Of a stretch of DNA of 64,000 bases, positions 24,300 to 34,086 are shown piece after piece. The translations under genes were made by a program, and so were the position numbers. This DNA comes from Chroococcidiopsis sp. CCMEE 29 (GTDB lineage Bacteria > Cyanobacteriota > Cyanobacteriia > Cyanobacteriales > Chroococcidiopsidaceae), in NCBI RefSeq assembly GCF_023558375.1, contig NZ_CP083762.1:1-64000 (forward strand). Reading direction: 5' to 3'. Positions within the stretch are counted from its first letter, which is position 1. Each line of letters starts with the position of its first letter. A model generated the notes under the pieces. That model was not told the origin of the DNA. It made no database searches and saw only the letters and a list, made by a program, of their open reading frames with translations.

Positions 24300-26339
24300 C
24301 TAAGCTAGCTTTACTCTGCGTAACAGGACAGCATTGATAGACACAATCACGGTGGAAAGGCTCATCAATACTGCACCCACAGCGGGAGACAGAACAAATC
24401 CCAAGGGGTAGGCGATGCCTGCTGCCAGGGGAATGGCAACAACGTTGTAACCCGTTGCCCAGAATAAGTTTTGGATCATTTTGTTGTATGTAGCTTTAGC
24501 CAGTTTGAGAGCGTAGGTAGCATCTAGCGGATCGTTCTCCACTAAAACCAAATCGGCAGATTCGATCGCTACGTTGGTTCCTGCACCGATCGCTAGCCCC
24601 AAATCGGCTGCACTCAAAGCAGGAGCATCATTAATGCCATCGCCGACAAAAGCAGTAGGCTGTTTAGTTTTCAACCTCGTCACGATCGCCGCTTTGTCTT
24701 GCGGCAACACGCGAGCATAATAGCGGTCTATCCCCAAATCGGCGGCAACGGTCTTAGCAACTGCTTCGGCATCTCCAGTAATCATCACTACTTGCACTGC
24801 CATTGCATGTAGCTGCTGGACTGCTTCTCGTGCCTGTTCCCGCACCCGATCTGCTAATCCAAACAAGGCGAGTACGCGAGTATCGTCTAATAGAGCGATC
24901 GCACTTTCCCCCCGTGACTCTATCTGCTCTAAGCTAGTTTGCAGTCCGAGTGTCTGCTTGAGTCCTAACTCAAGAGCCCACTCCGATCGCCCTACGCGAT
25001 AGCGTTTGCCGTTGACGATGCTTTCAACTCCTTTGCCCGTAACCGACTTAAAATCGCTAGCTTGAGGAATTGTTAGCCGACGCGCAGCAGCTTCCTGTAC
25101 AATTGCCTGTGCCAGCGGGTGTTCGGAAAAGGATTCCAGGGCTGCGGCGATGGCAAGCGCCTCCATTTCCTCCATTGTCTCTGCATGAATGCGCTGCACC
25201 CCAAACTTGCCTTCAGTTAAAGTTCCGGTCTTGTCGAAAGCAATCGTTTTGATGTTCCTAGCGCGCTCAAATGCTTCCCGGTTTCGCACCAAGATACCGT
25301 TTTTGGCAGACATGGAAGTGGCATTGACAATCACCAACGGGATTGCCAACCCCAAGGCATGGGGACAGGTAATCACCAGTACAGTGACAGCACGGTTGAT
25401 TGCAAACACCAATCCATCTCCCACTGCCAGCCAGATAACAAAGGTTAATGTCCCGACAGAAATAGCGATTAGGGTCAGCCAGTAGGCAATTTTGTCGGCC
25501 AGCACTTGATAGCGACTTCTGGAAGTCTGTGCTTCTTCTACCAGGCGCATAATTTGGCTGAGGGTGGTGCGATCGCCTGTGCGAGTGACTTGAACGCTTA
25601 AGGCTCCTTCGCTATTCACCGCTCCAGCAACGACTTCATCTCCAACCTGTTTCAAAACGGGACGAGACTCTCCAGTCAAAAATGCTTCGTTGACGCTAGA
25701 AGTGCCGTCAATTACCTCTCCATCAATCGGAATCTGTTCGCCAGGACGAATGAGAATGCGATCGCCTACTGCTAGTTTATTAATGGGAACATCTTCGAGG
25801 CGATCGCCTACCATGCGATGTGCAGTTGCGGGCAATAGTTCTGCCAAATTCTCCAAGGCGCGGCTGGCTCCCTGGACTGAAACCATCTCAATCCAATGAC
25901 CCAGCAACATGATGTCAATCAAGGTGGCAAGTTCCCAGTAAAATGGCATTCCCTGTAACCCTAGCGAGACAGCTAGGCTGTAGATGAAAGCTACGGTAAT
26001 TGCCAGGGCAATTAAGGTCATCATGCCAATTCTGGATCTCAGCTCGCGCCAGGCTCCTTCGATAAAGACCCAGCCGCCGTAGAAGTAGAGCACTACCGAT
26101 AGAATCGGGCTTACCCAGTCTGAGCCTGGAAACTGAACTGCCTGATAACCAAACCACTCTTGAAAATGGGGGTCTAGGTAGAGGATAGGTAGAGTTAAAA
26201 TCAGACTGATAAAAAAGCGCCGTTTGAACATCTCCGGACTATGCCCGGCATGTTTGTCGTGTCCGGCATTGTCGCTACGTGCAGATGTATGATGTCCGTG
26301 ATGTTCGTGATCTTTGTGGTGACTATGCTGGTGGTCCAT
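24300..26339 (-). CDS. copB: CopB-type copper-exporting P1B ATPase
   Basis: 679 residues. His-rich N-terminus (HSHHKDHEHHGHHT) typical of CopB; eight predicted membrane helices; the CPH metal motif in TCPHALGLAIP near 325; actuator LTGESRP near 222; phosphorylation site DKTGTLT at 369; GDGINDAPA hinge. CPH with a His-rich tail marks the P1B-3 group (Cu(II)/Ag export), as opposed to the CPC of CopA at 29081-32526. Intact. It follows the flavodoxin by 160 bases and lies in the operon starting at the promoter 27397-27428. Confidence 0.92.
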   Translation of the reverse strand: MDHQHSHHKDHEHHGHHTSARSDNAGHDKHAGHSPEMFKRRFFISLILTLPILYLDPHFQEWFGYQAVQFPGSDWVSPILSVVLYFYGGWVFIEGAWRELRSRIGMMTLIALAITVAFIYSLAVSLGLQGMPFYWELATLIDIMLLGHWIEMVSVQGASRALENLAELLPATAHRMVGDRLEDVPINKLAVGDRILIRPGEQIPIDGEVIDGTSSVNEAFLTGESRPVLKQVGDEVVAGAVNSEGALSVQVTRTGDRTTLSQIMRLVEEAQTSRSRYQVLADKIAYWLTLIAISVGTLTFVIWLAVGDGLVFAINRAVTVLVITCPHALGLAIPLVIVNATSMSAKNGILVRNREAFERARNIKTIAFDKTGTLTEGKFGVQRIHAETMEEMEALAIAAALESFSEHPLAQAIVQEAAARRLTIPQASDFKSVTGKGVESIVNGKRYRVGRSEWALELGLKQTLGLQTSLEQIESRGESAIALLDDTRVLALFGLADRVREQAREAVQQLHAMAVQVVMITGDAEAVAKTVAADLGIDRYYARVLPQDKAAIVTRLKTKQPTAFVGDGINDAPALSAADLGLAIGAGTNVAIESADLVLVENDPLDATYALKLAKATYNKMIQNLFWATGYNVVAIPLAAGIAYPLGFVLSPAVGAVLMSLSTVIVSINAVLLRRVKLA

Positions 26340-26499
26340 AACTAATCTTGCCTATTAGCGTGATAATTCAAGACGATATCTGGGAAAGCCTTGCTACTTT
26401 TAACCTGAATTGGGGTTTACACACACTTGGCTTGTCAGAGGCACTATTTTGTAATGCTTGTAAAATGCTGCCAGCAAATGTAGGCTGCTGAATACTGCC

Positions 26500-27012
26500 T
26501 TACAAACCAAACTCTTGTTTCAGTTGAGCTACCCAAGTTTTAATTCGCTCCTGAGTCAAGTCAGATTGATTGTCTTCATCCAACGCCAGTCCTACGAACT
26601 TACCATCGCGCAGGGCTTTAGACTCATTAAAGTTGTAACTCTCGGTAGACCAATAGCCGACCGTTTCGCCACCTAGTTCTGAGATTTTTTCTTCCAACAT
26701 TCCCATGGCATCCTGGAATGTATCGGGATAGCCAACAGAATCGCCTTCTCCAAAATAAGCAACTTTCTTACCAGTGAAATCTATGTTATCTAACTCGTCA
26801 TAGAAGTCTTCCCAGTCACTTTGCAGTTCGCCAACATTCCAAGTTGGGCAGCCAATAATGATGTAGTCGTATTCTTCAAAATCACTTGGCTCAGCCTTTG
26901 AAATATCATGCAAAGCCACAACACTGTTACCGCCTAACTCTTTCTGAATTATTTCAGCTGCTGTTTGCGTGTAACCTGTTTGAGTACCGTAAAATAAACC
27001 AATTTTAGTCAT
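26500..27012 (-). CDS. fld: flavodoxin
   Basis: 170 residues from ATG 27012 (ribosome-binding site caggaga). FMN phosphate loop GTQTGYTQTAAEII near 10, the GCPTWNVGELQSDWEDFYDEL aromatic loop near 55, the GEGDSVGYPDTFQDAMG loop near 90 and the C-terminal AQLKQEF. A long-chain cyanobacterial flavodoxin (IsiB-like) that replaces ferredoxin as electron carrier under iron limitation or redox stress. Here it sits between the copper chaperone and CopB genes, which suggests copper-induced use, for example when copper damages iron-sulfur proteins. Confidence 0.92.
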   Translation of the reverse strand: MTKIGLFYGTQTGYTQTAAEIIQKELGGNSVVALHDISKAEPSDFEEYDYIIIGCPTWNVGELQSDWEDFYDELDNIDFTGKKVAYFGEGDSVGYPDTFQDAMGMLEEKISELGGETVGYWSTESYNFNESKALRDGKFVGLALDEDNQSDLTQERIKTWVAQLKQEFGL

Positions 27013-27070
27013 ATTTTCTCCTGATAATTTTCTGCTCAAACCAACTGATTAATTTTTAATCTTTGAGAGC

Positions 27071-27100
27071 CAGCTATCAGCTTTTAGAGACTGATAGCTG
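27071..27100. terminator. 10-bp hairpin after copZ-like gene
   Basis: CAGCTATCAG and its exact complement flank a 10-base loop. It lies 34 bases after the chaperone stop, before the flavodoxin. No clear T-run, so it may only lower transcription into the flavodoxin or stabilise the chaperone mRNA. Confidence 0.4.
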
Positions 27101-27134
27101 AAGATTAGATTATTGAAGTGAATCAAGCAGCGGG

Positions 27135-27317
27135 CTAGCCAGCAAGAGCGATAGCTTCTTTAATTGCTGCCTTTGATGCTTGAGTTTCTATGTTGACCAA
27201 TTTAGTCTTCGTGTCAGCTTGAATCGTCGCTTTTGAGTCAACTGTTATCACTGCCCCTGTGACAGTCTTGACACAAGAAGAACAAGCTAACTTGGGAACC
27301 ATTAGTTGTAGTGCCAT
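27135..27317 (-). CDS. copZ: CopZ/HMA-type copper chaperone
   Basis: 60 residues from ATG 27317 (the upstream MHIG is dropped, since the ribosome-binding site aaggaggttg fits the inner ATG). Ferredoxin-like heavy-metal-associated domain with a variant motif ACSSC (normally MxCxxC). It ends in IKEAIALAG. It should carry Cu(I) to CopB or the regulator. Very similar in sequence to the chaperone at 32574-32768. It lies behind the MerR-type promoter at 27397-27428. Confidence 0.85.
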   Translation of the reverse strand: MALQLMVPKLACSSCVKTVTGAVITVDSKATIQADTKTKLVNIETQASKAAIKEAIALAG

Positions 27318-27396
27318 ACCTATGTGCAACCTCCTTTTAAGTAGTTAGATAGTGGATTTGAATGTATTAGTTACTGACTCCACCGTATCTGCAACT

Positions 27397-27428
27397 ACCT
27401 GAAATTCTCTAGTTAACTGGAGAGTTAA
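27397..27428 (-). promoter_or_regulatory. copper MerR promoter (copZ-fld-copB operon)
   Basis: Minus strand: TTAACT (27423-27428), 20 bp with dyad CTCCAGTTAACTAGAG (27407-27422), and -10 TCAGGT (27397-27402). The -35 differs at one base from the consensus. It is 80 bases from the chaperone start. Confidence 0.7.
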
Positions 27429-27476
27429 GTAGTTCCTGTCAAAAATAGAACTACTGACCGCTCGAAAAGGCAGTTT

Positions 27477-27890
27477 TTATGCTCGTTCAATTATCGGACA
27501 AATTGTCTTTTCAGTGGTTTTTGGAACAGTTTCCCAACCAGAAAGCACTCCTTCTAACTCTAGCTTCAAAATCTGGAGCTCTTTGATTTGTTGATTAATT
27601 GCTGCAATCTTGTCTTTCAGCTTGACTTCAATGTGGTCACAAGGTAGCTCGCCTTGGTCGTGAACGTCCAAAAACTCTTTAATTTCTGATAGGCTCAATC
27701 CCAAACTTTGAGCGCGTTTGATGAAGTTTAGACGAGCAAAAACATCATAATTGAATAGTCTAAATCCTCCCTCAGTTCTGTCCGAAGCCTTCAGTAAGCC
27801 CAACTCCTCATAGTAACGAATGGTCTTGATCGGGATGCCGCTTTCTTTAGCAACTAAACCAATTTGCTTCAGTGGTTCTTGGACTAACAT
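27477..27890 (-). CDS. CueR-like MerR copper regulator
   Basis: 137 residues from ATG 27890. Winged helix LKQIGLVAKESGIPIKTIRYYEELGLL near residue 7, then RTEGGFRLFNYDVFARLNFIKRAQSLGLSLSEIKEFLDVHDQGELPCDHI and a dimerisation coil. The Cys in ELPCDHIE and the C-terminal CPIIER could form the metal site, a little different from the CueR CxxxxxxxC loop. It is bracketed by two of its probable operators (27397-27428 and 27926-27957) and is the obvious candidate activator of the regulon. Confidence 0.87.
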   Translation of the reverse strand: MLVQEPLKQIGLVAKESGIPIKTIRYYEELGLLKASDRTEGGFRLFNYDVFARLNFIKRAQSLGLSLSEIKEFLDVHDQGELPCDHIEVKLKDKIAAINQQIKELQILKLELEGVLSGWETVPKTTEKTICPIIERA

Positions 27891-27925
27891 ATCCGACTCC
27901 AATACCTACAACATCAGTCACCCCT

Positions 27926-27957
27926 ATCTTAAACTCTCCAGTTGACTGGAGAGGCAA
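27926..27957 (-). promoter_or_regulatory. copper MerR promoter (regulator gene)
   Basis: Minus strand: TTGCCT (27952-27957), 20 bp with the perfect dyad CTCCAGTCAACTGGAG (27936-27951), -10 TAAGAT (27926-27931), 36 bases before the merR start. It suggests autoregulation. Confidence 0.75.
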
Positions 27958-27976
27958 GAGGATAGGCAACATTGGT

Positions 27977-28930
27977 TCATGAATGGTGATGCATCTTAGT
28001 GGAGTGAAGGGCAGAGGCTTTCCCATTGTTGTCAACACTGGATGCCTGTACTTCAATCACACCGCGATACATCTTCATACCGCAGGTAAACTGGTATTCA
28101 CCAGGAGCTTTGGGAGTGAATTCCACTGTTGTGGTTTGGCTAGGGGCAAGGTCAACAGCTAAATTGAAATCTGGAAGCAGCAACCTGTCGAAGCAAATGC
28201 TTGGATTGTGGCGTTGGAAGTGCAATCGGACTGGTTGTCCTGCTTCTACAATCACTCGTCCTGGCTGGTAGCTCTTCTCAACTATAACTGTGGCTTCTTG
28301 GATACCTGTTGGGGTTGAACTTGCCCGAACTGCTGACTCTTGCGATTGGACATCGCGAGTAGGTGAGGCAACAGGTGTTAAGGTTGCAGCAGGAGTAGAA
28401 TTGGCAGATTGAACTTCTATAGCACCTCTAAACATATTCATACCACAGGTAAAGTCATAAGTGCCTGGTTTGTTCGGTGTGAACTCAATAGGTGTCACTT
28501 GGTTGAGGGGGAGATTCTGGGCGATGTGAAAGTCGGGAAATCGGACTTCTTCAAGGCAACTGCTAGGATCTTTACGATAGAAGTTGAGCCGAACTGGTTG
28601 ACCTGCATTTACCACAACCCGACTCGGTTCGTACCCACCATCAACAGCAATATCGATTTCCTGGATGCCCTGATTCGTCTTGGCTTTCTGCGACTTAGGC
28701 TTGCTCAGGAGGAACCACCATAGCTCCAGTCCAATCAATCCTAAGCCACCAATCGAGACTGCGCTTTTTAACCATAACGGCTGTTCGATGCGACGAAACT
28801 GATTGGTTTGTTCTGTTTCGGAGCGTTGCATTCCTTCGTGAGGCATTTGTGCAACTGCTTGACCAGAAGTCATTCCCAATACTAATCCCAAACTAGTAAT
28901 TCCGCCCACGAGCGCGCTTCTATTTACCAT
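27977..28930 (-). CDS. membrane-anchored tandem cupredoxin protein
   Basis: 317 residues from ATG 28930 (aggaggttttcaa upstream). Signal sequence (residues 1-26), a membrane helix near 55-75 (SAVSIGGLGLIGLELWWFLL), then two cupredoxin domains (about 85-170 and 205-290), each with SCLEEVRFPDF/SICFDRLLLPDF and FTCGMNM/FTCGMKM copper-site ends and a Pro/Thr linker between. The C-terminus MHHHS is Met/His-rich. Binds copper at the membrane/periplasm; similar CopC-like or cupredoxin proteins help resistance. Last gene of the copZ-copA operon. Confidence 0.85.
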   Translation of the reverse strand: MVNRSALVGGITSLGLVLGMTSGQAVAQMPHEGMQRSETEQTNQFRRIEQPLWLKSAVSIGGLGLIGLELWWFLLSKPKSQKAKTNQGIQEIDIAVDGGYEPSRVVVNAGQPVRLNFYRKDPSSCLEEVRFPDFHIAQNLPLNQVTPIEFTPNKPGTYDFTCGMNMFRGAIEVQSANSTPAATLTPVASPTRDVQSQESAVRASSTPTGIQEATVIVEKSYQPGRVIVEAGQPVRLHFQRHNPSICFDRLLLPDFNLAVDLAPSQTTTVEFTPKAPGEYQFTCGMKMYRGVIEVQASSVDNNGKASALHSTKMHHHS

Positions 28931-28941
28931 TTGAAAACCTC

Positions 28942-29022
28942 CTATGCAATTGCTCCTGAAATGACTCCCAATAGAAATCCAAATCCTGCTAACGTAGCGA
29001 AAAACATCACTTTCTTGGGCAT
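28942..29022 (-). CDS. 26-residue membrane peptide
   Basis: A short frame, MPKKVMFFATLAGFGFLL then GVISGAIA, begins at ATG 29022 after ggagaag and ends at 28942 inside the ribosome-binding site of the cupredoxin gene. Basic start plus one hydrophobic helix: a single-pass peptide. Overlap of its stop with the aggagg of the next gene suggests translational coupling. No family recognised; small proteins are common beside P-type ATPases. Confidence 0.55.
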   Translation of the reverse strand: MPKKVMFFATLAGFGFLLGVISGAIA

Positions 29023-29080
29023 TGTTACTTCTCCTTGCTCGTGCGATTGCCGAAGGCACTGCGCTCTGCGCAATCGCGCT

Positions 29081-30580
29081 TCAAATGGTTTTAGGACGGA
29101 AGTTACGCAGACGCAGTGCATTCGTCACCACTGAAACGGAACTAAATGCCATTGCTGCCCCGGCGATGATGGGGCTGAGAAGCCAACCAAAGAAGGGAAA
29201 TAGAATACCTGCGGCAATAGGAATTCCAGCCACGTTGTAGATAAAAGCAAAGAACAGATTTTGTTTGATGTTACGAATGGTGGCACGCGAGAGCCCAATT
29301 GCAGTCACAATGCCTTGTAAGTCACCAGAAATGAGCGTGATGTCGCTAGCAGCGATCGCCACATCCGTTCCTGTGCCAATTGCAATTCCTACATGAGCTT
29401 GAGCTAGTGCAGGGGCATCATTAATCCCATCCCCGACCATGGCGACAATCTTACCTTCTGCCTGGAGACTCTCTACCTGAGCTGCTTTTTGGTCGGGACG
29501 GACTTCTGCAATGACTCGTTTAATCCCAACTTCCCGCGCAATAACTTCTGCTGTACGGCGGTTGTCACCAGTCAGCATCACCACCTCTAATCCCATTCGC
29601 TGCATTGTGCGGATTGCTTGAGTAGAAGATGGTTTCACGGCATCCGAAATTCCCATAATTGCTTGGGCAGTACCATCGATGGCAATCCAGATGACTGTTT
29701 TACCCAAATACTCTAAGCGATCCCACTGTTGTTGCAATTGGCTAGTATCGATGCCCAATTCATTCATCCAACGATGAGTACCGATTTGTACTAGTCGGTT
29801 GGATGCATATCCTTGCACGCCGCTACCTGCAACTGCTTCAAACTCCCGTGCTTCGGTTGGTTCCACACCCTGAGAACGGGCGTATTGCACCACTGCTTCA
29901 GCTAAGGGATGCTCGGAATTGCGCTCGACAGATGCCGCTAAGCGCAAGAGTTTTAGTTCGTTACTATTTGCCGTACCGTTAACTGTGACAGAATCAGTTA
30001 CAGTTGGTTTACCTTGCGTAATCGTACCCGTCTTGTCAAGGACAATGGTTTGCAGTTTGTGGGCTAGTTCCAGACTTTCTGCACCTTTAATTAGAATGCC
30101 GTTTTCTGCACCTTTACCCGTTCCTACCATAATTGAGGTTGGTGTGGCTAAACCCAAGGCACAGGGACAAGCGATAATCAGCACTCCAACGGTGGTTATC
30201 AACGCCATCGTGACGTTACCCATGATGTTGAACCAGATAATGAAGGTGAGAATGGCGATCGCCATCACCACAGGCACGAACCACCCCGTCACTCGGTCTG
30301 CCAATCGCTGAATCGGCGCTTTGGAACCCTGTGCTTGCTGCACCAGCTTCACAATTTGCGCTAAGAAGGTGTCTTTACCAACTCGTGTTGCTTTAAACTT
30401 AAAGCTTCCGGTTTTATTAATCGTTGCGCCAATTACTTCATCGCCGGATTGCTTTTTCACGGGGACGCTTTCACCCGTCACCATCGACTCATCAATCGTA
30501 GAAACACCATCTACAATTTCTCCATCGACCGGAATCTTTTCCCCAGGACGAACCAGAATGATATCTCCCAAAACCACTTC
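29081..30580 (-). pseudogene. copA: CopA P1B ATPase, 3' part (split by ISKra4)
   Basis: C-terminal two-thirds: actuator [14 protein letters not shown] motif [23 protein letters not shown], the GDGINDAPA hinge and the last two helices. The break is at 30581, inside the motif [16 protein letters not shown]. The N-terminal part continues at 31763-32526. Removing the IS and one copy of ACCACTTC restores [13 protein letters not shown] with no lesion. Everything else in the reading frame is intact, so disruption is recent. Cu(I) export is lost as the sequence stands. Confidence 0.9.
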
Positions 30581-30677
30581 GAGTGCATCTCAATTTTGTA
30601 GTGAGTATAAGTGCTTAGGCGTATGTTTTGAAGACAGCGCTAAACTTTGAGCATTGCTCCTTTAGCCAATAAGACAG

Positions 30678-30908
30678 ATGGAAGCTGACAAAAAAGCCCA
30701 AATTCAAGCTCACGCTCGTGCTATTGCCGCCCTGCTATACGAAGAAACCGACCCAGAGCAGGTGAAAACACTCGCAGGGATTGAGACGGCGGTGCGGAGA
30801 CATCTGCTAGAACATGTCACTCCAGAGATGGGAAATTTTTTATCGCAACAAGCAGCGGTACAACGAGCGGACGACAGCGCAGCCTTGAGAGCATCCTCGG
30901 ACGATTGA
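30678..30908 (+). CDS. ISKra4 transposase, N-terminal frame
   Basis: 76 residues (MEADKKAQIQAHARAIAALL). Starts at an ATG after the left repeat and ends in TGA at 30906-30908, which overlaps the start of the second frame at 30905. The fused product would need a -1 frameshift; this overlap is a normal feature of ISKra4 elements. Contains the helix-turn-helix-like N-terminal domain. Confidence 0.8.
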   Translation: MEADKKAQIQAHARAIAALLYEETDPEQVKTLAGIETAVRRHLLEHVTPEMGNFLSQQAAVQRADDSAALRASSDD

Positions 30909-31738
30909 GAGTCAGTGAGAAACAAGCCCAAATTCTGGAGGTCAAAGCCTACAGCCGCTGGAGTCCTTACCTGGAGAGGTGCTGTTTGTTGGTGAGCGCC
31001 AATGAGTCCTATGAGCGGACAGCGGAAGACATCGAGATCCTGACTGGGGTCAAGGTTTCTCATAGCACCCAACAGCGGTTGGTGCATCGTCAAACCTTGG
31101 AGCAACTACAGATAGAGCAAGCGGTGGATGAAATCAGTATAGACGGGGGCAAGGTACGACTGCGAACTCCCCAAGGACAGCCCAGTGAATGGCGAGACTA
31201 CAAAGGGGTGAATCTGCACGAGGGCTGCGTCGGTGCGTTTTTTCAGGACAATGAACGTTTAGTGAACTGGGTTAATGCCCAACCTTTTTCTGACCCGTTG
31301 ACTTGCTTGGGAGATGGTCATGATGGCATTTGGAATCTTTACGCACAGATTGGCATCTCCGCTCAAAGGCGTGAGATTTTAGACTGGTATCACCTGGTCG
31401 AAAATTTGGGCAAGGTAGGAGGTTCTCAGCAACGCTTAGATGCGGCACAAGCCTGTCTATGGCAAGGGGATGTTGATGGGGCGATTGCACAGTTTAATGA
31501 TTGGCAACACGAGCGAGTCACGACCTTTATTGCCTATCTCAACAAGCATCGGCACCGGATTGTCAACTATGGCTATTATCAAGCGGAAGGCATTTCAATT
31601 GGTTCAGGTGCGATTGAATCAACGGTCAAACAGATAGGACGGCGAATTAAGATATCGGGGGCACAATGGAGCAAACACAATGTGCCGCAGGTGCTGAAGC
31701 AGCGCTGCGCCTACCTCAATGGACAGTTCTCAAAGTAA
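30905..31738 (+). CDS. ISKra4 transposase, catalytic frame
   Basis: 277 residues in the frame overlapping the upstream TGA. Motifs of the ISKra4 DDE domain: ISIDGGKVRLRTP (first Asp), LGDGHDGIWNLY (second), GAIESTVKQIGRR (Glu), plus HLVENLGKVGGSQQRLD. The printed TTG start is probably not used on its own. Complete; identical protein in copy 2. Confidence 0.88.
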   Translation: MRVSEKQAQILEVKAYSRWSPYLERCCLLVSANESYERTAEDIEILTGVKVSHSTQQRLVHRQTLEQLQIEQAVDEISIDGGKVRLRTPQGQPSEWRDYKGVNLHEGCVGAFFQDNERLVNWVNAQPFSDPLTCLGDGHDGIWNLYAQIGISAQRREILDWYHLVENLGKVGGSQQRLDAAQACLWQGDVDGAIAQFNDWQHERVTTFIAYLNKHRHRIVNYGYYQAEGISIGSGAIESTVKQIGRRIKISGAQWSKHNVPQVLKQRCAYLNGQFSK

Positions 31739-31762
31739 GACCTACAAAACTGGGATGCACTC

Positions 31763-32526
31763 ACCACTTCGGCAATGGGAAGATCGACTTCCCGACCGTT
31801 GCGAATTACCCGCGCTGTTCTTGCCTGCAACCCCATGAGCTTACGAATTGCTTCTGAGGTTTGTCCCTTCGCTCGGTTCTGTAACAATCCTCCCAACAGA
31901 ATCAACGCAATGATGACGGCTGCCGCCTCGAAGTAAACATCGGGTTTCAGTCCTTGAGCGATGAACCACTGCGGAAAGAATGTTGGAAATAAGGAGTAAA
32001 GGTAAGCTGTTCCGGTGCCGATCGCTACTAACGTATCCATCGTCGCGGTATGGCGCTTTAAGGCTTTCCAAGCGTTGACGAAGAATTCACCCCCTGCCCA
32101 AAACAAAATGGGAGTCGTGAGGACAAGCTGGAACCAGGGATTGTGCAACCACATGGGGATGAAGGGAATGGGCAGTCCAGTCATCGCAGGCAGTGACCCA
32201 ATCACTAGGACAGCACTGACAATGCCGCTGAGCCAAACCTTGCGAGTTAACTTGCGGTTCTCGGCTTGTCGTTCCCGCCGTTCGGCATCATCTTCGGGAG
32301 CCAGGACATCGTCTTGCATGGGGTGAGCTGAATATCCCGCCTCATCAACCGCTGCTTGAATTGCAGCTACGTCCGTTTTACCAGGATCGTAGGTGACTGT
32401 GGCTTGCTCAGCCCCAAAGTTAACGCTACACGCTTCTACTCCTGGAACTGAGCGAACAGCGTCTTCAATGTTATTGGCACAGGAGGCACAACTCATGCCT
32501 CTTAGTTTTAAGGTTGCGTTTTCCAT
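31763..32526 (-). pseudogene. copA: CopA P1B ATPase, 5' part (split by ISKra4)
   Basis: N-terminal HMA domain with GMSCASC near residue 10, a hydrophilic linker, the first four transmembrane helices (LSGIVSAVLVIGSLPAM onward) and the start of the actuator domain up to LPIAEVV. Frame continues into the ISKra4 sequence for a few residues then stops. Together with 29081-30580 it is a P1B-1 (CPC) Cu(I) ATPase. Preceded 47 bases upstream by the CopZ-like gene, so they form one operon. Confidence 0.9.
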
Positions 32527-32573
32527 GTGTTACTCCCATTTCTCTCAAGGCTTGGATCGATAGTTCGATCCGC

Positions 32574-32768
32574 TTATGCTACGGCATAGCCTGCGTCCGC
32601 AATCGCTTGTTTGATGGCTGTTTCAGATTGCTGCGTTTCAATATTGACCAATTTGGTTTTAGGATCGGCTTGTACTGTTGCAGTAGGATCGACAACTTTG
32701 ACTGCTTTCGCAATCGTCTCTCCACAAGCGGAACATACCATGTTGGGAACAGTAAGTTGCAAGGTCAT
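32574..32768 (-). CDS. copZ: CopZ/HMA-type copper chaperone (second copy)
   Basis: 64 residues from ATG 32768 (MTLQLTVPNMVCSAC), with the GMxCxxC-type metal motif seen as NMVCSACGETIAKAV and a ferredoxin-like fold ending IADAGYAVA. The longer frame upstream is unlikely because the promoter elements lie at 32800-32831. A donor for CopA encoded next. About 60% similar to the chaperone at 27135-27317 by eye, so a paralogue within the same regulon. Confidence 0.87.
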   Translation of the reverse strand: MTLQLTVPNMVCSACGETIAKAVKVVDPTATVQADPKTKLVNIETQQSETAIKQAIADAGYAVA

Positions 32769-32799
32769 GAGTCTCATCCTTTTACTATGAACTATCTTC

Positions 32800-32831
32800 A
32801 TCTTGCAGTCTCCAGTACACTGGAGAGTCAA
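32800..32831 (-). promoter_or_regulatory. copper MerR promoter (copZ-copA operon)
   Basis: Minus strand: TTGACT (32826-32831), 20 bp with the dyad CTCCAGTGTACTGGAG (32810-32825), -10 CAAGAT (32800-32805), 32 bases upstream of the chaperone ATG. Confidence 0.78.
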
Positions 32832-32896
32832 GGGGAGAAGCAGGCAAATTTTGAGAATCTGTCAAAAGGCAGAGCTGTTGAGCTTGAAGTTGACAG

Positions 32897-34007
<1,111 letters not shown>

Positions 34008-34086
34008 AGATTTCATCCTTAATAAACACAAAAATTGCAGCGTATGAACGGCTCATTAATCGAAATTTCGCCCCATTTTGGGCAAC

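Larger units (their letters stand above)
30581..31762 (+). mobile_element. ISKra4-family element, copy 1 of 2
   Basis: 1182 bp with imperfect inverted repeats GAGTGCATCtCAaTTTTGTAG / GAGTGCATCcCAgTTTTGTAG and an 8-bp target duplication ACCACTTC (30573-30580, 31763-31770). Two overlapping frames encode the transposase. The second copy is at 42148-43329. Inserted in copA in the opposite direction. Confidence 0.92.

Noticed and set aside
27071-27100. Possible CRISPR-like or tRNA-like palindrome
   Set aside because: Single hairpin only; no repeat array and no tRNA folding.
30710-31105. 131-codon minus frame inside ISKra4 (and its copy at 42277-42672)
   Set aside because: Antisense to the transposase; duplication with the element explains its recurrence.
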